Below are positions 18,223-26,346 of a stretch of 64,000 nt of DNA, one piece after another. The stretch comes from Roseibacillus sp. (GTDB lineage: Bacteria > Verrucomicrobiota > Verrucomicrobiia > Verrucomicrobiales > Akkermansiaceae). Where the stretch lies: NCBI GenBank assembly GCA_028821775.1, contig JAPKFB010000003.1, positions 62,001 through 126,000 on the forward strand. The letters are read 5' to 3'. The notes under the pieces were generated by a model. The model was not told the DNA's origin, searched no databases, and saw only the letters and a list, made by a program, of their open reading frames with translations. The position numbers were made by a program, and so were the translations under genes. Numbering within the stretch: position 1 is the first letter of the stretch; every line of letters begins with the position of its first letter.

Positions 18223-19773
18223 ATGAATTCTCACCGGAACGGTTGTTTGGTGGTCCTCTTCCTCGCGATTGCGGCCCTGGCCGATGCCGCGCGCATGCCC
18301 AATGTCGTTTTCCTGCTCGCTGACGATCTTGGTTGGAAAGACATCGGTTGCTACGGTGGGCCCGTGAAGACACCTGCCCTCGATGGGCTTGCCAAGAAGG
18401 GGGTGCGCTTCACGGAGTTCTATTCCGGGGCGGCCGTTTGTTCGCCCTCGCGAGCCACCATTCTCACCGGCCGTCATCACCTTCGGGCCGGAGTCTACAG
18501 TTGGATAGCGGACTTTTCCCAGCAGTCCCATCTCCTGGAGCGTGAAGTCACCCTTGCCGAGGTCCTGAAGGAGCACGGCTACGCCACCGCCCACTTTGGA
18601 AAGTGGCACCTCGGATTGTCTCATGGCAAGCGGGTGAAGCCGACCCCCAGTGCGCACGGCTTTGACTACTGGTTCGCAACGGCGAATAACGCGGCGCCGA
18701 GTCATCGCAATCCACGAAATTTTCTTCGGAACGGGAAGCCCGTGGGAGAACTCAAGGGCTATGCCTGTCAGTTGGTGGTCGATGAAGCCCTCAACTGGGT
18801 GGCCGACCATCGCAAGACGGACCCTGCAAATGCGACGCCCTTCTTTCTCAATCTCTGGTTCCATGAACCTCACGCTCCAATTGCCGCCCCCAGGGAACTT
18901 GTTTCCAATTACGGCGCGCAGAATGACCCCGCCGCGATCTATTCCGGAACAATCGAGAACACCGATCGTGCCATCGCCCGCTTGTTGGAGAAACTCGAGG
19001 AGGTGGGCGCTCCGGAAGACACCCTCATCATTTACTCCTCGGACAACGGGAGCTATCGCGCGGATCGAGTGGGGAACTTGCGCGGCAAGAAGGGGTCGAA
19101 CTATGAAGGTGGCATTCGCGTGCCGGGGATCTTCTCCTGGCCGGGCACGATCCCAGCAGGGCAGGTGGTAGCGGAACCTGCCGGATTGGTGGATCTTCTT
19201 CCGACGATTTGTGGGTTGCTGGGCGTGGACAAGCCGAGGGACGTTCCTCTCGACGGATCCGATCTCACCCCGGTTCTCAAGGAGGGTGGCAAGCCGCTTG
19301 TGCGACACCAGCCACTCTTCTGGTGGTTGCCTGCCTCCGGTCCTGCGGTGGCCTTGAGGGACGGCAAATACTCGCTGGTGGCGGAGCGCGACTATGAGCT
19401 TCCCAGGGACCGCAAGGAGATGGCCCGCCTGCGGAAGCAAATCGAGGAGGTCCTTCGAGGGAAGGGAACCCTGGAGGCTGAGCTGCGTGGAAGCACGATG
19501 CAGGCGCAGCTCTTTGAGGGCTTCAAGGACAAGGAGGCTGAGCAGCTGCGCGGTCAATACGTCCGGCTCAACATGTTCCAGGAATCATGGATTCCGGCCA
19601 TCAAGTCGGGGTCGTTCCATCGCTTTGCGCTGTATGACCTGAAGTCAGATTCGGGGCAGAAGGTCGACCTGGCAAAGGAGCTTCCTGAAGTGCATGTCCG
19701 CTTGAAAAAGGAGATGCTGAAGATCATCCGCAGCGTGGTGTCCGACGCGCCGGACTGGCATCTCAAGGAGTGA
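18223..19773 (+). CDS. Secreted type-I sulfatase
   Basis: The track begins at a TTG (18202); ATG 18223 is chosen because the signal peptide CLVVLFLAIAALADA follows directly. The 516-residue product carries LLADDLGWKDIGCYGG, the formylglycine motif CSPSR (Cys73) with ATILTG, FGKWHLGLSHG and SDNGSYRADRVG. A C-terminal segment with KQIEEVLRGKGTLEAELRG is charged and may form a helical extension. It is transcribed away from the sulfatase at 16629-18035. The 501-aa ORF on the opposite strand is its shadow. Substrate unknown; the low-homology C-terminal region is where specificity would be sought. Confidence 0.93.
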   Translation: MNSHRNGCLVVLFLAIAALADAARMPNVVFLLADDLGWKDIGCYGGPVKTPALDGLAKKGVRFTEFYSGAAVCSPSRATILTGRHHLRAGVYSWIADFSQQSHLLEREVTLAEVLKEHGYATAHFGKWHLGLSHGKRVKPTPSAHGFDYWFATANNAAPSHRNPRNFLRNGKPVGELKGYACQLVVDEALNWVADHRKTDPANATPFFLNLWFHEPHAPIAAPRELVSNYGAQNDPAAIYSGTIENTDRAIARLLEKLEEVGAPEDTLIIYSSDNGSYRADRVGNLRGKKGSNYEGGIRVPGIFSWPGTIPAGQVVAEPAGLVDLLPTICGLLGVDKPRDVPLDGSDLTPVLKEGGKPLVRHQPLFWWLPASGPAVALRDGKYSLVAERDYELPRDRKEMARLRKQIEEVLRGKGTLEAELRGSTMQAQLFEGFKDKEAEQLRGQYVRLNMFQESWIPAIKSGSFHRFALYDLKSDSGQKVDLAKELPEVHVRLKKEMLKIIRSVVSDAPDWHLKE

Positions 19774-19888
19774 GGAAGGCGTCGATTGAGCCCGAGCGGA
19801 CGGTGGGTTCCGGAAGGACAAACAGCTCTCCCGGATGTAATGGCGGAGCCCCGGCTCGGGAGTCATCCTGAACTCGAGACCAAGAAAG

Positions 19889-20311
19889 ATGAAAACAACC
19901 CCGTTCACTTTGGAAACGACGGCCAAGATCTTCATTCGTTGCTTCAGCCAGGCGAGGCTCTCCGAGCAGCAAAGACTGGAGCTGCTTGAGGGTTTGCCGA
20001 AGGCCAGTGTTTTCGAACTGGAATCTCTGCTCAAGGTGTAGGAGACGGAAGGATCCGAGATCTTGGGGGAACGGCTTGCACGCACTCTCGCGGCAGCTCC
20101 GGCAAGTCGCAGCGTATCAGCGGAGTCCTTTTCGAAGTTGGCGGCCGCTTTTCCCCAGTCTGTGCGTCAAGCTCTTCTCGAGGCCTATGGGCAGGCGGCC
20201 ATCAGGGACATCTCGAGGGCGGAGGTCTCGATCATGCCGTCCGGCCTCGACCAGAACATGAGTCATCAGGAGCGCGCGGATCTCATCGCCTTTCTTGAGT
20301 CCTTGAAGTGA
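19889..20311 (+). pseudogene. Relic of the C-terminal part of a large PVC heme-binding propeller/HEAT protein
   Basis: One reading frame runs from ATG 19889 (LEGLPKASVFELESLLKV) through an in-frame TAG at 20039 and on to TGA 20309. Past the stop it continues without loss of protein character: ETEGSEILGERLARTLAAA, then SIMPSGLDQNMSHQERADLI and a final AFLESLK. The MPxGL...DLIAFLESL ending is typical of the cytochrome c tail of large L-sorbosone-dehydrogenase-like PVC proteins. The helical repeats before it match the HEAT-like section of the same family. The CxxCH heme site is missing, so an internal deletion accompanies the stop. Family assignment is from memory of motifs. Confidence 0.5.
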
Positions 20312-20455
20312 TCTCGATGAGCGTCCCGGGCCAGCTTACACAAGGCTCCTGGTCCTCCACGAAATCAGGGCTCGAACAGGAAAGTCTTAGCCATCACCCG
20401 TGTCCAGAACCGTCAGATCCGGCCCTGGACCCGATCGCACCGAGCTCCAGCTCAA

Positions 20456-22546
20456 TCAAAACTGGTAGCGCACATCCATCCAGAACGACCGGGGCACTCC
20501 AATTGAACGAAGGCCCGAAGAACCAAGACCTGTGGTGATCTCCTGATCGAAGAGATTCTCCACACGAGCGTGCACAGAAAAACCGTCGCTCAAGGTCAGC
20601 TCCGCTCCGAGACGGACGCTCCACCAGGATGGGAGGTGACGCACTTCGAGGGCATCGTCATACTGGCCGCTCCCAAAGTCGACTTGAGCAAGGAGACCCA
20701 GCGATTCCAGGGGATTGCTCTCGAGCCCAGCCACCAATCGATGCGCAGGCGCCTGGGGAAATCGTTTGCCCTCCAGCAGCGGTTGGTCAGGCGAATCCGT
20801 AAACTCGGATCGGGAGAAGAGATAGGTCAGCGTGAAGGCGCAAAGGGGAGAGGGTTGCCAGCGAGCACGGGCCTCCAATCCCCAGGCGCGCGCTTCCTCG
20901 ACGTTTCGGCGCTGCGCCACCGTGCCGCCTGGCGGAACGAAACCTGCAATAGCCATGGCCTCGCCCGGATCGCCGATCGGCACGTTCGCGATGGCGTTCC
21001 CAATCCAATTGTGGAAGAGGCTCAGCTCGAGGGAAAAGTCATCTTCCGGGGTCCAACGGGCTCCGGCAGCGAGGCTTAAGAATCGTTCCGGTTCGAGGCC
21101 CGGGTTTGCTTCGGTGATATCATTGCGAACCCGGAACGGGCGGTAGAGTTCGTTGATAGTGGGAAGGCGAAAAGACGATCCGGTCGACGCGGTCAGGGTG
21201 AGGGTCTCGGCCAGAGGATGGCGCAGAGCAAGACCGACAGAGGGTTCCAGACCATCCCGGTTGGCGAAACGGTCGCTGCGCAACAAGGCACCGGAAGCGG
21301 GGCTTCGTTCCACACGTTCTCCCTCGCGCAGGGACCAGAAGTCGAGCCGGGCACTCGCATCGAGAGAGGAAACGGATCCAAAACGATACTCCGACCGGGC
21401 AAAGACGCCGCCGAAGGTCTGCACCCCGCCCGCCCGACGTCGCCGCAGGAAAGCCCCTTTCACGAATCCGGCATTCTCATTCGTCTCTCCGCGCAGGTGA
21501 CGGACGTCCGCCCCAACGAGCAAGTCAAGTTGCGTGGTCGGATGAAGCGTGCTCGTGACTCCACCGCCAATTCCCTCTCCCGGAACGTCGAACTGGTCCA
21601 ATGCGGGAGACTCACTGCTCCGCGTGGCATCGACTGACGAAAAGAGGGCCTGGAAGTCGCGCCGTTGATAGTAGGCCAGCGCCTGCCAGGTCTGCTCAGG
21701 ATTTTCTTGAGTCACTCGAACCGAAAAATCGAATGCCTCGGTGGAATTGCGCGCGAGGACTGTCCCGTTCCCCCGCTCCTCCTCGTAATACGAGAAGGCA
21801 GACTCGATCGTAAGCCCGCCCGAGGGTCGCCAGGCGAGGCGTGCTTCCGCACCACGAGTTTCGAGATCGAGCCGCCGATCGACTGCGCCGCGCTGGCCCG
21901 CCCTCAACCCGTGAAACCCGTCGGATCGAAAAGTGAAGCCCGTGATTTGTCCTGTCAGGATGGAATCCCGGGGAACCACCTCCGTGGATGCAAAGAGGCC
22001 CCGGGTGCCCTGGCTTCCTCCGCTGAGATGCAACCGCGAACTGTTCTCGCGGGGTTCCCGACTCGTCAACTGGACGATCCCTGCCGGACTCTGATTTCCC
22101 CAGGCCGCCGCGCGAGCCGCCGGGACAATGCGCGCGGAAGAGAGTAAATCAGGGCGGTAACGAGCCCAGGAAATCCAACCACCGAACGGATCGTTCTGCG
22201 GAATACCATCGCGCAGGACCAGCGTGCGCGCTGCGGCGGTTGCACCCGTCCGTCGCAGGCTCACCCCGGCCGAAGTGGGATTCCCGAAGAGCGCCGTCTG
22301 GCGGCGATAGAGCGAAAACGACGGTTCGTTGGCAAGCAGCTCGTCGAGAGTGCGAGGCGAATAGGCGGCGATCTCATCGGCATCCCAGACGACGAGCTCA
22401 TCATCCCCCTCAAGCAGGCGCTCCGCAACAATCACCGTCTCCGGCAGAACCTCCACCTCCTGACCACAAAGATCCGAGAGGCCTACTGCAAGGACGAGCA
22501 AGGGGCTCCACGCAAGACCGCCAGGCGCGGGCGAAAATCTACTCAT
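20456..22546 (-). CDS. TonB-dependent outer-membrane receptor
   Basis: This is a complete 696-residue receptor. A signal peptide (about 1-28) is followed by a TonB-box-like LPETVIVAE and a plug domain (about 45-160) with DADEIAAYSPRTLDELLANE, SLRRTGATAAARTLVLRDGI and WGNQSPAGIVQLTS. About 520 residues of alternating amphipathic strands form the barrel and end in the expected aromatic terminus, MDVRYQF. No carboxypeptidase-like N-terminal domain or SusD partner is present, so it is not a SusC-type receptor. A BtuB-like or siderophore-type small receptor is possible; the ligand is unknown. It is transcribed away from the PQQ dehydrogenase. Confidence 0.9.
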   Translation of the reverse strand: MSRFSPAPGGLAWSPLLVLAVGLSDLCGQEVEVLPETVIVAERLLEGDDELVVWDADEIAAYSPRTLDELLANEPSFSLYRRQTALFGNPTSAGVSLRRTGATAAARTLVLRDGIPQNDPFGGWISWARYRPDLLSSARIVPAARAAAWGNQSPAGIVQLTSREPRENSSRLHLSGGSQGTRGLFASTEVVPRDSILTGQITGFTFRSDGFHGLRAGQRGAVDRRLDLETRGAEARLAWRPSGGLTIESAFSYYEEERGNGTVLARNSTEAFDFSVRVTQENPEQTWQALAYYQRRDFQALFSSVDATRSSESPALDQFDVPGEGIGGGVTSTLHPTTQLDLLVGADVRHLRGETNENAGFVKGAFLRRRRAGGVQTFGGVFARSEYRFGSVSSLDASARLDFWSLREGERVERSPASGALLRSDRFANRDGLEPSVGLALRHPLAETLTLTASTGSSFRLPTINELYRPFRVRNDITEANPGLEPERFLSLAAGARWTPEDDFSLELSLFHNWIGNAIANVPIGDPGEAMAIAGFVPPGGTVAQRRNVEEARAWGLEARARWQPSPLCAFTLTYLFSRSEFTDSPDQPLLEGKRFPQAPAHRLVAGLESNPLESLGLLAQVDFGSGQYDDALEVRHLPSWWSVRLGAELTLSDGFSVHARVENLFDQEITTGLGSSGLRSIGVPRSFWMDVRYQF

Positions 22547-22909
22547 GGCCGCACGGGTTCCAGGGTGAGTTTCCGCTGAGCGACGAGGGGACGTTAACCC
22601 ATCCGGCCGGCCGGACGGTGAGACGCGATGGTCCAGCTGGCTGTTTCATGCCCCGATTTCAGATTCGCGATAATCCGACCACTTCCCGGTATTCCCGATG
22701 GGAATAATCGACGCAGACTTCGCCTCCACACGAAAGACGACAAGGGGAGGGATTACAATCACAGGATTGGCGACCCGCTTCCATTCCTGCCGAGAATCCC
22801 GTAACCCCCGGCTGATAGTCAGTTCGGGTGCCCCTGAAATCTTGACGTGAACCACGGTCCGGGGAGGATGGAGTGAAATTTCCGCCCCCCCTCCGCCCCT
22901 CACGGATCC
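22547..22909. other. Divergent spacer with a possible short gene relic
   Basis: This 363-bp region separates the TonB receptor from the PQQ dehydrogenase and must hold both promoters. I searched the receptor leader for a cobalamin riboswitch and did not find its conserved boxes. On the minus strand the stretch of about 22646-22880 reads like protein (VHVKISGAPELTISRGL, then VANPVIVIPPLVVFRVEAKS) and ends in a stop at 22646. It has no convincing start. It may be a decayed gene end; I cannot name a family. Confidence 0.3.
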
Positions 22910-24991
22910 ATGACTCATTTCCCATCCACCGCCTTCATTTTCATCATCTTGGGTCTGCTTGCAGGCAATCTTGCCGGCGACAACGCGCCCTCCGCCGACT
23001 GGCCGGTTTATCTTGGAGGCAAGGAGCGCAATCTGTACTCGCCGCTCAATCAGATCAATCGTGACAACGTAAAGAAGCTCGAGGTCGCGTGGACCTACAA
23101 CACCGTTCACAAGGCCGAGTACCAGGCCAACAATCTTATCGTCCGGGGAATCCTCTACACCCCGTCGGCAACCAGGGAAATAATCGCTCTCAACGCGGCC
23201 ACCGGCGAGGAGATTTGGAAGTGGGATCCAGGGAAGGAGCGCTCCGGTCGAGGACGCGCTCGCCAGCGCGGATTGGTCTACTGGGAGAACTCGAAGGGAG
23301 GAGAGAGGCGCCTGCTAACCGGGGTTGGGGGATACCTGTTCGCCCTGGACCCGGAAACGGGCAAAGTCATTCGCGAGTTCGGGGAGAACGGCTCGATCGC
23401 GTTGGGTTCGGGACTGAACACCCCGGGCGTGGTTTACAAGAACCTCCTCATCGTGGGCGGAGTGGGTGGAGTAGGCGCGGTGCGGTCCTACGATGTCAGA
23501 TCCGGAGAACGTCGATGGATCTTCAATCTGATTCCACGACCCGGTGAACTCGGCCACGACACCTGGCCCAAGGACGCCTACAAGTCCGCCACCGGAGTGA
23601 TGCCCTGGTGCGGCCAGTCGCTCGATGAAAAACGCGGAATTGTCTATGTCGCCACCAAGACCGCCGAGCCCGACTTCTACGGTGGAAAGCGTCATGGAAA
23701 GAACCTCTTCGCCAATTGTCTCCTCGCGCTGAACGCGGCGACCGGCGAGCGCCTCTGGCATTTCCAGATCGTGCACCACGATCTACTCGACAAGGACCTC
23801 CCCTGCCCGCCCGTCCTGCTGAGTGTTACCCAAGACGGAAAGAAGATCGACGCGGTGGCGCAGGGAACAAAGCATGGCCGGCTCTTTGTCTTCAATCGTG
23901 TCACCGGAAAACCACTCTGGCCGATCGAGGAGAAGCCCGTTCCGCAATCTGATTTGGAGGGCGAGCAGGCCTGGCCCACTCAACCATTTCCGACCAAGCC
24001 TCCGCCGTTGATGCGCCAAAACTACACGGAAGCCGACGCCTCTAACATTTCCCCAGCCACCCATCAACTTACCCTGGACCGCATTCGCGCCTCACCAAAC
24101 TTTGGACCCTTCCCCGCGCCCAGCCTGAAGGAGACCGTGATGTTTCCCGGATATGACGGGGGCATGGAATGGGGTGGCGGAGCAGCCGATCCCGATGGCA
24201 TCTACTACGTGAACATCAACGAAATGCCGTGGCTCCTCCAGATGGTGAACATCAAACGTCCCGACGGGTCTCGGATCATCCCCGGTGAGAAGGACTACCT
24301 GATTCATTGCGGTGCCTGCCATGGCCTGGATCGCAAGGGCAATCTTGTGGCCGGCTTCCCACCCCTCATCGACATCGCCAAGCGGAAGACCCGTGCCGAG
24401 ATTGACTTGATCACCCGTCAGGGAGGCGGCCGCATGCCAGGCTACGCTTCGATGTCCGAAGCCAAGCGCAAGGCTATCCTGGACTACGTGCTCAAGGAGA
24501 ATGCGAGGTCGGAGGAAGATAAGGACCCCAAGGTCGGCGCCCCGCCCCGGAAGCCCGAACCCGCGTCCTATGCCTTCGGTGGCTTCCGTCGCTGGCTTGA
24601 TCCGGAAGGCTACCCCGCCATCAAACCGCCGTGGGGAACCTTGAACGCGGTGGATCTCAATACCGGTGAGATCAAATGGAAGGTCGTCCTGGGGGAGTAC
24701 CCGGAGCTGACCGCTCGCGGAATTCCCCCCACCGGCACCGAGAACTATGGTGGACCGGTCGTGACCGCGGGCGGACTCCTCTTTATCGGAGCAACCGCCG
24801 ATGAGATGTTCCGGGTCTTTGACAAAGACACCGGCAAGCTGCTTTGGAAGGCCAAGTTGCCCTTCAGCGGTAACGCCACCCCCAGCACCTACATGGTCGC
24901 GGGTCGCCAATACGTCGTCATTTCCGCGGGAGGCGGCAAGTCCGGTCGACCGCACGGGGGAAGCCTCGTCGCCTTCGCCTTGCCAAAGTGA
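22910..24991 (+). CDS. PQQ-dependent dehydrogenase-like propeller with embedded cytochrome c motif
   Basis: This 693-residue exported protein has a signal peptide (AFIFIILGLLAGNLAG). Its propeller begins DWPVYLGGKERNLYSPLNQI, as in membrane glucose/quinate-type quinoproteins but without their N-terminal membrane helices. Blades carry ALNAATGE repeats. GGVGGVGAVRSYDVRSGERRW and FQIVHHDLLDKDLP match the active-site region of this family. About residue 467 a heme site, HCGACHG, opens an inserted small cytochrome c domain ending near MPGYASMSEAKRKAILDYVL, after which the propeller resumes. It likely oxidises an alcohol or sugar in the periplasm and passes electrons through its own heme. Substrate unknown. 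Confidence 0.88.
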   Translation: MTHFPSTAFIFIILGLLAGNLAGDNAPSADWPVYLGGKERNLYSPLNQINRDNVKKLEVAWTYNTVHKAEYQANNLIVRGILYTPSATREIIALNAATGEEIWKWDPGKERSGRGRARQRGLVYWENSKGGERRLLTGVGGYLFALDPETGKVIREFGENGSIALGSGLNTPGVVYKNLLIVGGVGGVGAVRSYDVRSGERRWIFNLIPRPGELGHDTWPKDAYKSATGVMPWCGQSLDEKRGIVYVATKTAEPDFYGGKRHGKNLFANCLLALNAATGERLWHFQIVHHDLLDKDLPCPPVLLSVTQDGKKIDAVAQGTKHGRLFVFNRVTGKPLWPIEEKPVPQSDLEGEQAWPTQPFPTKPPPLMRQNYTEADASNISPATHQLTLDRIRASPNFGPFPAPSLKETVMFPGYDGGMEWGGGAADPDGIYYVNINEMPWLLQMVNIKRPDGSRIIPGEKDYLIHCGACHGLDRKGNLVAGFPPLIDIAKRKTRAEIDLITRQGGGRMPGYASMSEAKRKAILDYVLKENARSEEDKDPKVGAPPRKPEPASYAFGGFRRWLDPEGYPAIKPPWGTLNAVDLNTGEIKWKVVLGEYPELTARGIPPTGTENYGGPVVTAGGLLFIGATADEMFRVFDKDTGKLLWKAKLPFSGNATPSTYMVAGRQYVVISAGGGKSGRPHGGSLVAFALPK

Positions 24992-25042
24992 TCGAAGCTC
25001 ACCCAAAGGAGGCCGCCGACACCCCAAATAAAAGAGCATGCC

Positions 25043-25324
25043 CTGGAGTGCTCGCCCTTCAATTGATCGATGCGATCGTCGAACTTGTCTTCAATGACCA
25101 CCACCCGCACCGGAGGTTTATTGATTGCTAAGAATTTCCTTTCTGGGGCCGGGTTTCCAGGCGGCTGAGGAACCGGGGAAGGTGGGGGTGCAATTGGCAG
25201 CGGGGAGCAGATGGGTAGTCACTTGGTCAATAAATCCTTGGAGGATATTGAACACATCTCGCTGGGTCACACCGAGCTCATCACTAAGCTCCATGACTAG
25301 GTCTCGTTTCGTAATCGTTTTCAT
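25043..25324 (-). pseudogene. Frameshifted HU/IHF-type DNA-binding protein gene
   Basis: From ATG 25324 the frame gives a good HU/IHF N-terminus (MKTITKRDLVMELSDELG, then VTQRDVFNILQGFIDQVTTH) and then turns into Pro/Ser-rich nonsense. Family-like sequence resumes in other frames. One reads RFLSRLETRPQKGNS, corresponding to the beta-arm approach that normally ends RKGRNP. A third reads AINKPPVRVVV...DKFDDRIDQL, corresponding to the C-terminal strand and helix. At least two frame changes are needed to join the parts, so no functional nucleoid protein can be made here. The patch is AT-richer than its surroundings. Confidence 0.6.
25124..25195. repeat. Imperfect direct repeat, copy A
   Basis: This copy starts ATTGCTAAGAATTT and ends with GGGGAAGGTGGGGGTG-CAATT. 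Copy B at 25901-25980 starts ATTGCTAGGAAATT and contains the same 16-bp GGGGAAGGTGGGGGTG, with a 9-bp insertion before CAATT. The middles match only loosely. Copy A overlaps the HU/IHF relic. On the minus strand both copies encode a (K/Q)LHP..HLP-like peptide, so both may be decayed HU-type segments. Confidence 0.45.
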
Positions 25325-25472
25325 CGGCAGCACACGCTAAGGTTTTACAGTATCACAAAGATCTTCGTAGTCTTCAGGTAATATTGGGAGTGGGACAGTT
25401 AAAGCGAACTCTATTTGTCATCCATCTACGGACGAAAAGTGACACTTTACTAACAAAGTATATCCTCTGAGT

Positions 25473-25486
25473 TCTGAAAATTCAGA
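25473..25486. promoter_or_regulatory. Short palindrome upstream of the small secreted protein gene
   Basis: TCTGAAAATTCAGA is a 14-bp inverted repeat (TCTGAA/TTCAGA with AA between), nested in a wider CTCTGA...TCAGAG pairing. It lies about 70 bp before ATG 25555 in AT-rich DNA. It could be an operator half-site pair or a hairpin. No regulator is recognised and no -10/-35 can be fixed with confidence. Confidence 0.25.
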
Positions 25487-25554
25487 GACTGACTGAACGT
25501 AGTGTTTGTGTTCGGGATTGACTCTCGGATTGTTTAACACTAACAGAATATTTT

Positions 25555-25899
25555 ATGAAATCGATCTACTCAGTTATGTTGGCCGTGATGGTCTTACTCT
25601 CAGCCCAAACAACAGTTCTCGCTACTCCCGCATGGACGGGCATTGCAAAGATTTCCCAGCTACAAGCGAAGGCTAACGGGGAGGTTTGGGTTTTGCTTGA
25701 AGGTGTCTCAGAGTGGCACGGAATCGTTCCGAATGCAGAGGTGAGTGGCTCAAGAGATGCCGTTAATCGGATGTATTCGATGCTTGAGAAAGCCATGGAA
25801 GCAGATCGTGCGATCCGCTTGCTGACCGACGGGCAAGTGGCGATTGAAGGCCAGAGTCCATTTCCCAATGTGATCTCTGTAGAGACCCTACGGGGATAA
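25555..25899 (+). CDS. Small secreted protein of unknown function
   Basis: This 114-residue protein has a clear signal peptide (SVMLAVMVLLSAQTTVLA, cleavage near ATP). The mature part of about 90 residues has beta-like KISQLQAKANGEVWVLLEG and GQVAIEG segments around an alpha-helical AVNRMYSMLEKAMEADRAIR. It has a single Trp-His pair and no Cys, so no disulfide is possible. No family is recognised. Its codon choice and the surrounding DNA are more AT-rich than the neighbours, and it sits between two imperfect direct repeats. Recent acquisition is therefore possible. A roughly 210-bp AT-rich leader precedes it. Confidence 0.65.
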   Translation: MKSIYSVMLAVMVLLSAQTTVLATPAWTGIAKISQLQAKANGEVWVLLEGVSEWHGIVPNAEVSGSRDAVNRMYSMLEKAMEADRAIRLLTDGQVAIEGQSPFPNVISVETLRG

Positions 25900-25900
25900 T

Positions 25901-25980
25901 ATTGCTAGGAAATTGCTTTTCCGCCCTGATTTTCTGGCGCTTCACGGGAGGGGGAAGGTGGGGGTGGAAGGGGTGCAATT
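25901..25980. repeat. Imperfect direct repeat, copy B
   Basis: This is the second copy of the repeat described at 25124-25195. It begins immediately after the stop of the small secreted protein gene. It shares ATTGCTA(A/G)GAA at its start and an exact GGGGAAGGTGGGGGTG core (25951-25966). The two copies therefore bracket the AT-rich insert. Confidence 0.45.
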
Positions 25981-26109
25981 TCACTGCATTCCATCTTTGT
26001 GGGAAGATTGGCGAAGCCTCCAAGCCAAGGTCGAGGACATGGAGGGATTGGGATTTGATTGGGGGATTCATTCGGGGGCTCTTCCTCCTGAGGCGCTTGG
26101 CAGGATCCT

Positions 26110-26135
26110 CAACAGACTGGAAATCAGTGTATTCC
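26110..26135. repeat. Single copy of a TDWKSV-type interspersed repeat
   Basis: ACAGACTGGAAATCAGTGTA reads TDWKSV on the plus strand and TDFQSV on the minus strand, with the short inverted repeat ACTG-GAAAT-CAGT. Peptides of this kind recur in spurious ORFs of PVC genomes, where the DNA is an interspersed repeat. The rest of the 25981-26346 spacer shows weak ORFs in several frames and no gene I can support. Confidence 0.35.
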
Positions 26136-26346
26136 GATGTGATCGATTTTCTGGACTCCATGAGTAAGCTCATCTCCAATTTTTCGAAACTGGTGATTCT
26201 GGAGCTCGCGCCCGCGCCGAAACCGTTTCACGGCCAGTTCATTCAGATGGATGTCGTCGAGGTCGCCGAGGTGAAGTGAGTACGCAAAAGAGTGGAGGAT
26301 CTGCAGATCCCGGTCTCGGCGGCGTGTCCTAACCTGGATTTACGGT

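Noticed and set aside
18052-19557. 501-aa ORF on the minus strand
   Set aside because: It is antisense to a sulfatase with complete active-site motifs; its own translation shows no domain or export signal.
22547-22660. Cobalamin riboswitch upstream of the TonB receptor
   Set aside because: The conserved B12-box and surrounding elements were not found in the minus-strand leader.
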